From Glandiceps talaboti (taxonomy: Eukaryota > Hemichordata > Enteropneusta > Spengelidae): a stretch of DNA of 64,000 bases. A program made the translations under genes and the position numbers. Location: the NCBI RefSeq assembly GCF_964340395.1, contig NC_135560.1:18885098-18949097 (forward strand), written 5' to 3'. Of this stretch, positions 11,571 to 26,500 are shown in pieces (positions within the stretch are counted from its first letter, which is position 1; every line of letters begins with the position of its first letter). Below the pieces are notes generated by a model that ran no database searches, had not been told where the DNA came from, and saw only the letters and a program-made list of their open reading frames with translations.

Positions 11571-14500
11571 ATGGACGGTGTACACTATCCAATGTTCAAG
11601 GCAATTTTGATATGGATGGCGATGCTGGCGGTCGGCTGTAATTTGGTTCAAGGTAAATTTAGTAATTAGCTCAAGATATGATAAAACTTTCAACACAGAT
11701 TTGTAGTTGAATTGTCTCAACAAATTTGGTTAAAATGCTCATCTGCTACCGTCACAAGTCATATTTACGGTATTACATGATTTAATTTGTGAAACAAGTA
11801 TTTAGTCAGTCACAACGCTTCTCAATCTCCGTTCTAGTTTCCAAGTTAATCTATTCTCAGACTACTACAGAGAATCTATTGCGTTGGAGATGTTGTAACC
11901 AAAACATCGACTGTAGTATAGACCGTGTAAAACCCAGGAGCTAGGTTGAGATGATGTTTACAGTTCTCTCGTAGTAACAGTTCCATGATAGATTCTACCA
12001 CTGTCAAAGGGTCAACCTACGTCTTGATAACACTACAGTCTCAGTTGACGACATTTTCTTGACAGAAGTTTACACGTCTAGAGAGTAAGATTATGTTGTT
12101 TGTGTGCGTGGCGAAAGTTAATCCTACCAAAATTACCACAATGTTTGATAATATACTGCGAGTTTCTAATGTCAAGATAAAGTTTAACACGTCATGTGTT
12201 GAGTTTTCTTTACATGTTAATTGAGTCTGTTTTAACACAGAGTGTCAATGGTGTTAGTTAATGAAGATGAATGTTAGCTTGTGGAGGAAGTAATACTATA
12301 GTAAATGTTTAATATTCAATAATTGAGGATGTCTAAAACCATGTTTACTTCCCATTATCTTTAGTTGTAAAAATACAAACCTTACATATGTTCCAGAGAT
12401 TACTTGCACTGGTGCGCAGACATACTACTAGGTGTTTGCATAACAGTGCAATACCAAAAAAAATTATTGCATACCTGCTTGCAAATGATATGCAAATGAG
12501 GGCACAATTATTCATTGTACACAATCACACAGTATGATTTGTATGGAAATTTGCTGTTTGGATAAACATAAACATATGTCACATGACTTCCAGTGTGGTT
12601 TATACTCAGGGGTATTTGCACTAGTACTTGCAGTGTTTAGTGCAGTACAGTACTACTGCACTTTCACTTGCTACACCTGTGAAAGTACGACTGCAGAGAA
12701 TACTGCAAGCACTCTGCCAATACCCCAAGTACAACACATTTACAGCACTGGTGTGCCATGGGGTTCTGTTGAAGTATGATAATATATGTTGTCTTATTCA
12801 GCAGCTTCATTTTGATAAGAGTTCCTAATTCTGCTGATTTTGTTTACACTCTCAACAGCTGTTAATTTTTGCTCTTTCTGGTTTTCCTGTTGAAAATTAC
12901 ACCATACCACTCCACACCACAGTCTCTGTATAGAGAAACTTTGGCCAAACTTTAACTGGAAATCCCCCCCCCCCCCCCCCCCCAGCACAATTGTCTTCTT
13001 AGAGTTGATATGATACTTGCTGGATGTCCAAATAATAAATATATGGTGTGAACCATTTAATAGTTTAATGTCAACAAGTCTTCATAGATGACATAGCGCC
13101 CCCCTTCCTTCAATGGGACTGAATGGAGACATGAAATTGGTGGCAACAAATAAATACTACAAAGTGTCTGTGATAATGAAGGGAATTGCAGAATTTCAGT
13201 AACTGAACCTGAAGATCCACATCTAGGTCAAAGGTCAATGTCTATAAAAGAAAGACTTAGTTTAAACCTGGCAAGATGAGTTAATTGGTAAATCATGATT
13301 GTTCACTACAAGTATAGCTGCCATTGAGTAAAATGTGATATGACCACTAAAACTAATACATGTGTGTTTATCTGGTTTTGCATTATATATAGACGTGATC
13401 TAAAAGACATTTGCCAAACGTAATTGCTGCAAAGTAGCTTAATTTTGATGGTCTATGAATAAAGTCAATGATTGCTTAGTTACACAATATTAAATACATC
13501 GATTGTTTACTATAAATATGGGTAAAAATTACATGAGTACCAAAACTAATGCTTGTGTATGAACTTTCTTCAATATTACTTGTAAACATGATTAAAAAGA
13601 AATTGGCAATATGTAAACACTACAATGTGTCTGTGGTAGGCAGGGATTGGATTGATTTTTATAATTAGCTCTGAAGGTCAAAGGTCAAGGTCTCCAAATA
13701 TAGTTCATATCTGATAATATGGGGTAGAGACTTGAATGGAGTGTCTGTGCATTACAGTTTTTGAGTTATCCAGTAAATAATGATTTTTAACTACAAATAT
13801 GGCTGCCATTCAGTGAAAGTGATATGAGCTCCAAAAATAATGCTTGTGTATACCTCGAAGGCCTTTTGTCTACTGTAGATGAAGAATAGATCTACTCATT
13901 TGATAAGGGTCCTTTCTTCAATATTACCTGTAATTTACAATGTAAACATGATTTAAAAGAATTTGGCAATATGTATGTGAACACTGCAATCTGTCTGTGA
14001 TAGGCAGAAATTGGCTTGATTTTGACAACTGACCCTGAAGGTCAAGGTCAGAGGTCAAAGTCATCAAAGATAGCTTGCAACTGATAATATGGGGTAGATA
14101 CTCAAATAAAGTGTGTATTATAGTTTTTGAGTTATGCAGTAAATATTGATTTTTAACTACAAATATGGCTGCCATTCGGTCAAATTTGCATTATATCAAA
14201 AAACAAATTGATGTGCACATGCCACCTTTGTGCCAGGTTTGATAGAAATTGGATATTGCATGTCTGAGATATGATGCATTACGGATGGACAGAACCCATT
14301 GTAATAGTATGGGGGGGGGGGGATGACAACCTGTAAAATCATGGGATGCTGTTAGGATTTGATTACTAGGTGGATTTAATACATAAAATACTGTGATATC
14401 AGTAGAGAATTATAACATTTAACAAAATGTTGTTCGAGTAACAGCTATCAGTTCATTTAGCCATTTAACTGTACATTTTTATTTTAAAAAGTTATCTAGA

Positions 14501-17500
14501 ATGACAACTCATTTTCATTTTTTCAGGCATTTTCTTTTAGTAAATTAGAATTTGATATGTGATGTAATGAAATTCATATGAAGTCAGTTGAAAAGTTTCT
14601 TGCCCTTGTCCTGCTCCTGTAAATGTTCTCATGACCTATAACAGTTCTCTTTCATCACATCTTGGTGATAATCACATGATGTTTTTTCTTTGCTAAGTCT
14701 TGAAATGAGATATCTGTAAGGAGTGGGTGAATTAGGAGATTTACATAAATCATGTTCAGTCTAGTAAATGTCATGACATTTTACTAGTCACTTTCAAGAT
14801 GTATTTATACAAACATGTACAAATGCCAACAGTTTGCCCATTCTCACAAGCCCGAGTACTATTTTTCTGCTGATGGTGTGTCTTGGACAGTGCCATAGAA
14901 GAGGATGTGGTTTATGACATACAGTTTGCCTTCCCTTTGTACTTATAAAGTATTGTATTTTTCAGTCTGGAGGCTGCTACAGTCAAAATCTCAAACTCAA
15001 TACTTTCAAGCAATTACTCCAAACCACACCACACAGTATTTTCTTTGAAATGAATTGCTTACAGCCTAGAAGTTCTGAATACCTAAAATACAATCTGAGG
15101 CTAATCACCATTCATATATGTTAATAATGACTTAATAGTATACTCACCTGGCATGCAAAGAGAATATTCAGGCTCACTTTGTGCACTTTGTAATCCAGTG
15201 TATAATCTGAGGCTAATCACCATTCATGTATGTTGAGTAGTGTCCAAGTATTCAAAGTTAAAGATACTCACCAGGCCTTTAAAGAGAATATTCAGTCTCA
15301 TTTTGTAACCCAGTACATAATCTGAGGCTAATCACCATTCATATATATTAATGAGGAGTATTGTCCAAGTATTCAAAGTTAAAGATACCCATCTGGTATG
15401 TGAAGAGAATATTCAGTCTCATTTTGTAATCTAGTGCATAATCTGAGGCTAATCACCATTTATAGGAGTATTGTCCAAGTGTCCAAAGTTGTCGTGAATT
15501 ACATTTATTGATTCATATTTTGTGTTATATATGTTGTTGTTAACATTGTTGCTGTTTCTGATGAACTCATTATATAGTCATACGTCATACATAATCAACC
15601 AATCAGCATGCAACCCGCCGATAAGGCAGATGATCAAATCAAAATTTCTTGTGTGATGTAAGTTTCAGTTACAAGTTGGAGTGCACGTGCATATAAAGAA
15701 CAGAGTTCCCAGTGTATCCTACTACTTGCTTGTATTGTCATTTCTATTACTGCTGTTTTCCGAACCCCTTTTCTATTGTGAGTCATCCACAAAAGTTAAA
15801 GGTACTCACCTGGCATGTAAAGAGTATTCTTAGGCCTCAGATCATTCACTGTATGTTCTTTCAGTTACCAGTCTCTTTTGTAACATATTGACAAGATTAC
15901 CATGGCCATGGTGCCATGGTCATGTATGACAGACTGACTCTACTATGAACAGAAAGTGCATCCAAAATACATGTTGCAATTTTTGACAGATATCAAAATC
16001 TCTAATTGATAAATTATATTTTCGATGTCTCCAATTTTCTTTTTAATTCATTTGGTATGACTCCTTGTCAGAATACAGTTTTAGATATTAAAAGAACAAT
16101 TACTATGTACTGTAAAGTTTTGAAGTTAATGAGAAAAATCATTGAATATTTATTGGTGTGAACTGAATGATTGAAAGCTTTGAATTTATGTGTAGAGAGA
16201 GCAAAGTTGACTTAGCCTTTTCAGTCTGACTGGTTAATGTTGTTATGGTTTGGGGGTGGCTTTCCAAAACAGCTGCCAGGCATTTATCATGAACAGTAAA
16301 AATGTAAACATTATGTGTTCCCTGGAGTAGTAAGTTGAGATTAAACTTCTGTATGTCAAATGGGTTATTTGTAAACCTTGTAAGGTTAAAGGTCAAAGGT
16401 CAAGGTTAGATTCAAGCAACATAACCTATCTTCTGGGATATGCTACTAGCAACTGATCAAATGAACAGTAACAAATTGATTCAGATTTCTATCATTATAC
16501 ACATGAAACATGATGAACAAAAAGCTGATGTATATTTTCTTAAAATGAAAAACATGGGCCTAAAGCTTCACTAGTTGCAATGGGAACGTTCTTTTTGAAA
16601 CTGTTTGTTAGATATAATGACTTACTGATAATAAAGTACACTATGAACAGTATTGAATCACCTGTGGGTAAAATGTATTTGTTCACTTGTGCACATAACT
16701 ATGGCAAAATAAATTGAATCAAATTGAGTTTGGGCCCACACCCAACAATCAATACCACAAAGTGGTAATGATTTCAACCTGCTGCTGAATGAATTGTTGG
16801 TTTTCTGATTGGAAAAATAATACTCCAATTGCAGCTAGTGCATCTTTAAAATGTTCAGGGTCTTCTACAAATTCTTAGATGACAGAGTTTGCATAAGATG
16901 AGAAATTTAAACAAATACGATATATTTTGCTGGTATTGAAATGATTTATGTAGCCAAGTCACCAAATGATATATTCAATTTGAAAAATAAATTTAAAAAA
17001 TCATTTTGAAAGTAAAGCAGTTACAAAATGTAACTTGTTCATTCAGTATTTATCAAGCATATAGACTAATTTTAATATTTAATTCCATATTTGTTTCTTT
17101 TCAAATACCAGGGTCTGGAGAGGGATGGAAAGGTGGAGGGATTAATAAAGAAAAAGGTGCTGGGAATACTGATGTGGAACCAACCATATCTCAAAGCCAT
17201 CCTGTCCAGAAGGCCAGCATGTCAAGGACCCAAATACAACCAACACTACGGATACAACAGTCTGAATCCATAGACATTCATGATAAAAAAGATGGTAGTG
17301 TCACAAATCCAAGTTCAGTTTGGGTTCTGTCTTCTAGTGCACATCTTGCAAAGAAGACTACATTTGTTCCATCAGCATCCATTCAACTTCATCCAACCTT
17401 GGGTACACAGGACAAAGCGAATGGAAGTAAAACTCGGACTAGAACTTATGAATCGTCAGGGGTGACAACTTCAGTACACACAACTGTACAGCTTAGTACA

Positions 17501-20500
17501 ATTCCATCAGATCAAAATCACAGTTTGCAAACAAAAAAAGAAGTGAAACAAACTGCCATATCGACAGCTGCAGAACTTCTACCATCACAAGTTACTTCAC
17601 GTTGGACAGAATCTCAGATTTCAGGTAAAATTCCAATTAAAGAAATTCCCTCAAGTAGGATTATACCTACTACTTTACAGACAAATTTAGTCATAACTCC
17701 ACAGTTGTTTGCTACAAGAACAGCTAAAGGCATCAAGCCACACCTAGGGAGTAGGGAGAATGTCGATGTCACACAACAGCTATCAACTGACTTTGGAACA
17801 CAAAGTAAAGTTATTCTCCCAACCAGGACGGAAATTACTCCCACACCAAGTATACAAGTACCTGATAAATCGGCAAAGGTGTTACAGACTATTTCCAGTG
17901 AAACCATCGGCTTTAGTCAGCATAAGCAAGTGACAAAACCAAGTTCCGCCATCTTGGATTCTATAATCTCTACTTCTGCACAGGATGTGATGCTCATAAC
18001 CAGGACGGAAATTACTCCCACACCAAGTATACATGTACCTGATAAGTCAGCAAAGGAGGTGGTACAGGTTATTACCAGTGAAAATATCAGAAATACCTTT
18101 CATGTGACTCCATCCAATGTGCATATTCCAAAGGAACCAAAAGTTGTACTTAATACACACGCTACATTGATAACTTCACCAACACCTGAGGTTTCAAACA
18201 TTCAGATCCACTTGAAATCTCATCATCAATCAGAAACATTTTCAAACATTGGCCCATCTGTTGTCATGGAAACACTGAGTAGCATCAGTGCTGGCGAAAC
18301 TGGGGTGTACAACCCTACTAAAAGTATTGGTTCAAAACATCAGCATGTAATTATAGCAACAGGTGTAGAATTGACAAGTTCAGTGTTAGTTGGTGTGTCA
18401 ACAGTTATGGTTCATGTACCAAAGGACAAACTTGTACCAAGCTTAAAAAGCATGGATATTTCATCAGAAAACATTGCACTATTGCCAACACCAATCATTT
18501 CTGAGATGCCAAGCCTTGCAAGTAGCAAGAATGAAATTGTAAAAACTCTTCCTTTGCCAAGTTTCCCTTCCTTAAATTCCTACAGTAGTAGTATAAATGC
18601 TGTTGCAGAAACAGTTACCATGGTACCAGTTATAGTTCAAACTACGGTAACTTCTGACAAAGAATCAGTAGTAGGGAAAGAACCAAAGCAAAGTAAGGAG
18701 AAAGTCCAATCAACTACAAGCATTCACTCAACAATCAAACCATCACATCAAACAAAACAAGTTTTGAAATCTGCCAACCCACAACCTACTCCATCAGTTG
18801 TCACAGTAACCAAGGGTAAAAAATCAAAAGCAGTGTCGTCTAAATCCTCTAGTCATGTGACTTCACCTGTCCAATCAGAAATTGTCATCACCTCGCCAAG
18901 TCAGTTCCTTGCAAGTTCCTCAATGAATAAACAGAAGACATCACCAACTGCAGTATTACAACCAAGTGAAGTTATTTCCAATAGTAAAGTAAAGTCTTCT
19001 GTAATGACAAGTGTTGTTATCTTCTCCACGATAAGTCCATCTGCTTCAAGTTCAGGAATTGTGACGTTGTCTACTCAACCTTCCTCTAGATCAACTACTG
19101 AGTCATCTATTGTCACTGAGCCAGGAGTTCATGTACAAACCAAACCTCAGCCGACAAAACCACCAAAATATAAACCAACCAGTAATACCAAAGCTAAGCC
19201 AAAAGGCACAACTTTCAAACCAACTGTAACAGAGAAAAAGCCACCACCTGTAAAACCAACAAAACCAAGCTATCCAGAAATCTATATCAAACTGATTATG
19301 GCTATGACATGGCCTGAGTTTTGTCCAGTCAGAGAAGACTTCAAGAATAGACTTGTGAGAATAGCTGAAGGAGTTTCAAATCTCAAAGCAAAGTTCAATG
19401 TTGTTCTCCTCAATGATGACAGATACTGCAATGGGTCTGGGTCAAATGTTGAAGGGCAAAGGTCAGAGCGGAGTAGTGAAATCTACATTGATTTATATTT
19501 CACCATGAAGGATGTATATGACAAGACACTGACTATACAAGTGGGATATGCCATTGAGGACAATAACTTTGACCTTGGTTCATATGGCAACCAGGTAATA
19601 ATGATAATTCAGTTTCTTCAAAAAATGCACTACACTATATCTCAGAGCTCTTTGACTAAACACAGATACACAGCTAAGATGAAGATAAACAGTATGTTAA
19701 CTACAAAAATTACACATTTCACATGTTTTTTATGTAGTCTAGGTGGTAGACCCTTCAATTGTGCTAACTTTACATTATAAAGTAACCACAGGTCGCATAG
19801 TGCCAAAACTGCTCTTTAGGGATTGCTGTACCATGCAGTAGTATTGCGCTTTTGTTTGGCATCCTTCCAAGTGCAGATCTGAGGTCTTGTTACAGCACTA
19901 TATAAATAATGATGATGAAAACACATGAAAATTAACAGGAAGTAGTATTGACTTCAGAAAAACATAAACATGATTGTATTAAAATAAATGAAGTGCAGTA
20001 TTTTAGAAATTCTGTACAAATTATTTTCAAAGATCAAATTTCATTGGACAAAGATGAATTTTCATTGTGGAAAGACAGCACTCATAGATTGTACACTATC
20101 TGATAGTTAAGTTCAAGAAGTTTTAGATTATTTTGGATTCAGAAATTTAATGTTCATTATAAATGTTGTTATTTCCCAATATTGCTTTAAGCAATTTTAT
20201 TTATGATTTATGAACTATAAAGGAAAAAAAAATTGAAGCATTTTTGGTTTGGATAAAAGTTTGAAAAATACATGTTAAGAAAAAATGTATTCGTTTGTCC
20301 TATGTTGACAGGAAATCTTCTGTCTAGTGTCAAGTCATATATAATCAAAGTTATCTCAAAGTGTTCTCAATTTGTTACTTTTTTGCAAGAGTGGAAAAAG
20401 TGTTTTGATTTAAAATGAATAAATTCACTGATTATTAAATCAAATAATGTTATAGGGTGCCAAATTCCAGAACATTCTTGTGTTCAGAAATATTGAATGG

Positions 20501-23500
20501 TGAGACCATGTATAATTTGTTAAAGAACCAGGTCTTCAATTTTAAATAATCTATTCTTAACGCCTGACAAACAAAACTCAAGTGGACGTGAGTAACAAGT
20601 GTTTTTGAGCAACATGTAAGAATGAACAACTACCATAAGTAAGTTGTAAATAATTCGTTATTGTAAGTCGATTATGTCAATAGTTTGTAGAGAAATACAA
20701 GAATGCTCTGATGCCATATTTGGAAATCTACAAATTGACAAGAACGTTATTTTTTTTTCAGCTGTTGCAGGCGTCCATCAATGGTGATGTGAGACCAACA
20801 ACAGACCAACCTGCTAAGCGAAATAAACCCCCACATTTTATAGGATGGACCATTGGTGTTGGTGTTGTTGGTTTATGTTTGTTATTCTGTATTTTCTCTG
20901 GAGTCCACAGGGTATGTACTAACAGCATTGATATATCAGTTTCACAACTCTTAAATTAAGATTTCAAAGTCCTTTAAATTTTTACAATTTTCGTAATTAA
21001 TTACGAATAAATAAACGTGACACTGTGCTTTATTAGATAAATAAGTTGTTTTTTTGTGTTTTCCTAAAAAGATAAAATTAGTAGAGGATTGACAGTTATA
21101 GTTTGTCATCTGAAAATTATTAATAAAATATGTACTATTAATACTGATGGTTTGGTAGTACAGAAAACTTGGTTCTAAGGGTTTAAATTTTCACTGAAAA
21201 AAGTTTTCAACTATTTTACAGAGATCTTTCATGAATTTATGATTATTTTAAAACAGGGTACTTAGGAAGTGTTAGTAAAAAGTATTTTCACCATGGTTTG
21301 ATTTCAAAAGAAGTACATCCTAACCAAAAAAAGCAAATGAAAAAGAGGTGTATTCGTTGTGATAATATTCCACAATTTAATTGCATTTATGATTGATTTG
21401 GTTTGTCAGGTACGAAGAAGACGACGGAGAGTAAAACAGAAAGAAATGCAAGTGATGTATGGTAGTGGTGCTGAAAGTTTGGTTGTATCGTGTAATGACT
21501 ATGATAAAGACACTGTACTGCTCACACCAATGGTTGTACAGAATGGTAACAGCAAAGCATCTAAGAGAATATCACGGTCCATACTGGCAGCAGTGAACTA
21601 TGCTATGGAGTTAGATGAAGCACCATCACCACAGGTGGGATAGTAGGGTTTGTAGAAAAAAGATAACACTTATAATTTCACACTTTTCACTTGTCACTGT
21701 TAGTCTTTCATTGACTTGCATTATATTTCGAGCTAGACGAACCACCATCACCATAGGATAGTAGGGTTTGTAGAAAAAACATGATACCCCAATAATACCA
21801 ACTAATATAGTCCTAATAGACATGTAATAAAATCAGCCATGGATTGAACCACTTCAGTTCAACAATAAAGCTTTTGTATTTTCCAATTGCAAAAATAACA
21901 AAAATATCTGAAAAAAAGTTGCAGCTACTGGGGCTTCATTGTTTTGAAAATATATGTAGTGATCTTATATGAACTTTACATCTGTTTGTTACTTATTTTG
22001 ATTGTTCACATAGTTTACAAAACCAATGACTTATAAGCTTCTCATATTTCATGGTTTCATTTTGACCGACTTCTGTGTCTGTATATACATAAAATCAACA
22101 TGACTGGGACCTGTGTCCATCTAAATCTGAGTAACATCTGATGAAGAAAAAGAGCTTCAATTTGTTTTATATACCACACTTCACTTTTACTTTGTCCTTC
22201 AAGTCTAACGGTTGCATATCTTGCATGATCTTTGGTTTCCTCTATTCATAGACTTGTTCAACCAGAACACTATGACGTTCAGCCTACATTTTTAACATTT
22301 CTTACAAATTTTAAATTAGTTGCATAAATACATATCACATTTTACTGACAGCAGTATTCTTAATTTAGATATGTTTTGATGTAGGAACGGCTTGACACCA
22401 AATTTACAATGTAACAGGAGATAGAAAAAATTGTTTAGGAATAAGGAAATGCAGATAAAAAGTGAAATAAAGTATTCTTTAACATGATATTTAAGAAAAG
22501 TGACTCTTGAATGGAGATATGATCAAACTCAGTAAACTTGTTTTTTTGAATATTTACTTCTCTCTGACCTCATGACGGCCCTCTGAAATAGCATCCCATC
22601 TTTCCTGTCAATGCAATGGTTGAGTCCATCGCTATGTGAAGAATGCAGACGTGTCATGCTATCAGGTTACCACGGCTACAGTTAGAACATGGTACAAAAT
22701 AGACATACACCATGTTTTTCGTTATGTAAATCTGGGGTATATTACCAAAACAGATGTTATTACATTTGATTCAAATAAATATGATATCTGGTGTCAATTA
22801 AGGATGAATGCTTCAAAATTACATCCTATCATAGGCCTCATTTTCATTACATAATTTTGAGCATTAATCAAAGTCAAAGTACTGAACTTTAAATTAGATG
22901 TATCCATCAAATCTTCAAGGTGGTCAAATACTACTGAAAATTGTCAACAAATATCTGAAAGATTCATACATTCAAGTAGATAATTGGTGTTGACTCTGAA
23001 TATCAACATTTGAACCACAGGAAGTCACATGGCAAAGTTCAGAAATTAATCCTCATCTTTCAAAATTTACAACAGATGTCAAAAACTTTGAAGTTTTCAG
23101 GTCAGGTCAGTAGATGTGAGAGTCATATGTAAGCCATCTGGACTGTATTCCGTGGGGCCTGTGACCTCATTCAGCTTTAACCATTCAAATTGTGACCAAA
23201 TGAGAGCAGGTCAGAAAGTCATCTTTGCTGGGGGAGATTTGCAAGTCATTTTACACAGATGTCCATTTTCTTAGAACCAGTTACAGTCAAAGGTAATCGT
23301 TTATTAAAAGACGTACATGACCTGTGGCCTACATTTAGGGAATGAAGTCCCCTATTGTCAGTACATGTAGATGGTTCATAGTACTCCACCTACTTGGAAC
23401 ATTGAAAACTACACATTATGAGACACCCCTGTCCAAACTAATGTTTTGTTTACATGTTTTGCAACACTGTAACATAAGACATGGCTTATAAAAACGACTT

Positions 23501-26500
23501 TAACAGTAGTTCACAGAGTTCAGATCTAATGGACTCCTAAACAACCTAATGTCAGACAAAAACATAATAAAATCTACGCATGTGGATAAAAATATTTACA
23601 ACTTTTATTTTGCATTTCTTGTGTAGGTCCTACCGTCACATTCATTGACAGTTGATGCATTGTCTAAATTCTATACATACACAGAAGCTATAGAGGAAGA
23701 ATTTGCTGTAAGTATAAATTAGCAAATAGTATACACACAACTATTTCTCAAAAACATTACACTTAGGTTTGAATTTACGACTACATGCTGTATATTTATA
23801 CCAGAAAAGAATTCACCCTTGTTCACTTCCAAAGTAAAACATGTTTTTTTTTGTTTTTTTAAATTTTTTTTTTTAAATTTCATAACCAAAAAGAAAGAAC
23901 AATTACAAAGTCAACCAAGGGAAAGAAAGTAAAGCTAAACAAACTTGACATAACAACAGAAACATTTAGAGAAGAAAACAAAACAGTCCAAAGTAAAACA
24001 TGTTAATATACACAAAAAGTTATCTCTAAAAATCTATTATACGATTCATGAATTATGAATTTAGGACTAAATGTTATATATCTGAAATCTAATTTCGATT
24101 TGATTTTATATCCATCAATCCAAAGTAAACCATTTTAGATACACAAATTCCTATCTGACAATATATTACATAAACTTAATCAAGCATTAGAACTACATGT
24201 TATATATCTCAAATCTGTTTATTTTATTTCCATAAAAATATTTTTCGTATTCACAGAAATTTTTCTCCAAAACATAATAATCTTATTTTACATGTGATAT
24301 TATTTCTAAAACTGAAATGATTTCATCCTAATGTTTTTTTAGAGTCTTCCTAACAAAGTGATAAAATCCAGTGAAATTCCACCAGGAGTGGAAAAGAAGA
24401 ATAGATACAGCCATGCTCTTCCACCGTCAAATAGCCGTGTACAGTTAACATACAGAATTGGTGAAGACAACTCTGAATACATCAATGCTAACTTTGTCAA
24501 GGTACGACATCACTGCATTTCATTTATGGCAGAAAGTGCTTTGGGAACAAATTTTACTGAAACTCTACAAACGGCTAATCACACTGCCAGCTTGTGGTCA
24601 GCTCAGTAACTATGGAACTTATCATTCTGAAGAGGATCGTCGACCAAGACAGATCGAAAGTTCAATGCTAAAAACTTTGAACTGCTTGTGTATTATAACC
24701 TTTGTAAATCATATGATATCATAAACATAGTGAAAAATAATGGAGTTCAGACCAAATAATATGCATATTATTCACTGCATTCAAATGAAAATTTGGTTAC
24801 AGAGAGCAATTATTAATCCTGTTTTTCTTAACTTATATTTTTTTGTGTACAAACAAATACTCCCCTGGTAGAAAGAGGATTCAACAACCATTTTACCACC
24901 TTTTTCCTTGATTCTCAAATGAGTGAAAATTTTCACTATTTTCATCAAATTTTTGTACAGGGATACGACTATCAACGAAAGGCATACATAGCAACACAAG
25001 CTCCAATGGAAAATACAGTGAATGATTTCTGGAGAATGGTATGGGAACAACAAAGCCAAGTCATACTCATGCTGACTGACATCAAGGAATCTAAACTGGT
25101 AAAATAAAAAATCAATTTTATCAATTTTTAACTTTGATATCATTAAAGTTGATTTAATGCTAGACACAGCAGACAATGTTATTTGTTACATGAAAATATC
25201 CCCTGCAAAGTTTGTGATGTTGGAAAATGCATGTGGTAATTTACTCTCTGCATATAAGCTTGCAACTATTTCATCCAATGGAATTTGTTTAAAAAAATAT
25301 TGACATTTGAAGCATCATGCTGTCCTTTTATCAGCTTTGTAGTTGGTGAAAATAGTGGATGACCTTACATGACCTTGTGTTATGTCAAATAGTAATCAAG
25401 GATAGTAATGAAGAGTGGGTAAAGCATAAACAGTCAACGAATCACAGGCTGACATTTAGTTGTAATTATCACCATGGTGATGGTCATGTGACCAGACAAA
25501 GACTCAAATAATCTAATGCATGTACTGTCATTTCATTGTTCTCTTGTTCCAGAAAAAATGTTTTCAGTATTGGCCATCAGTGAAAGAGAGTAGAGAGTCT
25601 ACTCATATCCATGGTGATCATCTTATATCTGTACAATCTATAGATGAGAAAGAATACTGTACAATTACGACACTAATGGTCAAAGATATTGACGTAAGTA
25701 TCATTATATTATTGTCAGTGTCTTGATGATGTACTGTACTGCACGGCATCGCACTGAACCACATTACACTGTGCGGGACTGCACTGCACTGCATTGCATT
25801 GCACTGAACCACATTACACTGTACTGTACTGTACTGTACTGCACTGCACTGCATTGCACAGAACCACACTGCACTGTGCAGGACTGCATTGCCTGTACTG
25901 TACTGTACTGTACTGTACTGCACTGCACTGCATTGTACTGAACCACACTGCACTGTGCGGGACTGCATTGCACTGTACTGTACTGCACTGCACTGCATTG
26001 CACTGTGCAGGACTGCATTGCACTGTACTGTACTGTACTGCACTGCACTGCATTGCGCTGAACCACACTACACTGTGCGGGACTGCATTGCACTGTACTG
26101 TACTGTACTGTACTGTACTCAGTGCACTGCATTGCACTGAACCACACTGCACTGTGCAGGACTGCATTGCCTGTACTGCATTGCACTGCACTGAACTGAA
26201 CCACACTGCACTGCAGACTGCATTGCACTGTACAGTGTACTGCACTGCATTGCACTGTACAGCACTGTACTGTACTGCACTGTATTGGACTGAAATGTGT
26301 GTTGTCTATTGTAATCTTATTCAATTTCAAACTTAGTCTAATGACAGTATTTCTCATTGTTAGAAAAATTTATGCCGGACACTAACCCATCACTGGTTCA
26401 AGGCTTGGCCACATAACACAGTACCAGATGATCCAGAATCTGTGGTGTCATTTCTCCTGGATGCAAGACAATCAATTCATGAACACCACGGCCCTGTTAT

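Larger units (their letters stand above)
11653..17111 (+). other. PTP intron 1 (5.5 kb), repeat-rich
   Basis: Begins GGTAAATTTA after CAAG and ends CAAATACCAG. It contains a MITE-like foldback (12.6-12.8 kb), poly-C and poly-G runs, about 370-480 bp spaced repeats at 13.2-14.3 kb, a ~115-bp tandem array at 15.07-15.85 kb and a solo LTR inside that array. No additional coding exon was identified. Confidence 0.75.

Noticed and set aside
17614-17907. Antisense 97-codon frame opposite the PTP stalk exon
   Set aside because: Shadow of the Ser/Thr-rich coding exon on the plus strand.
25618-26357. Several overlapping open frames on both strands, Cys/Ala/Val- or His/Thr/Leu-rich
   Set aside because: Artefacts of the ACTGY pentamer array inside a PTP intron.
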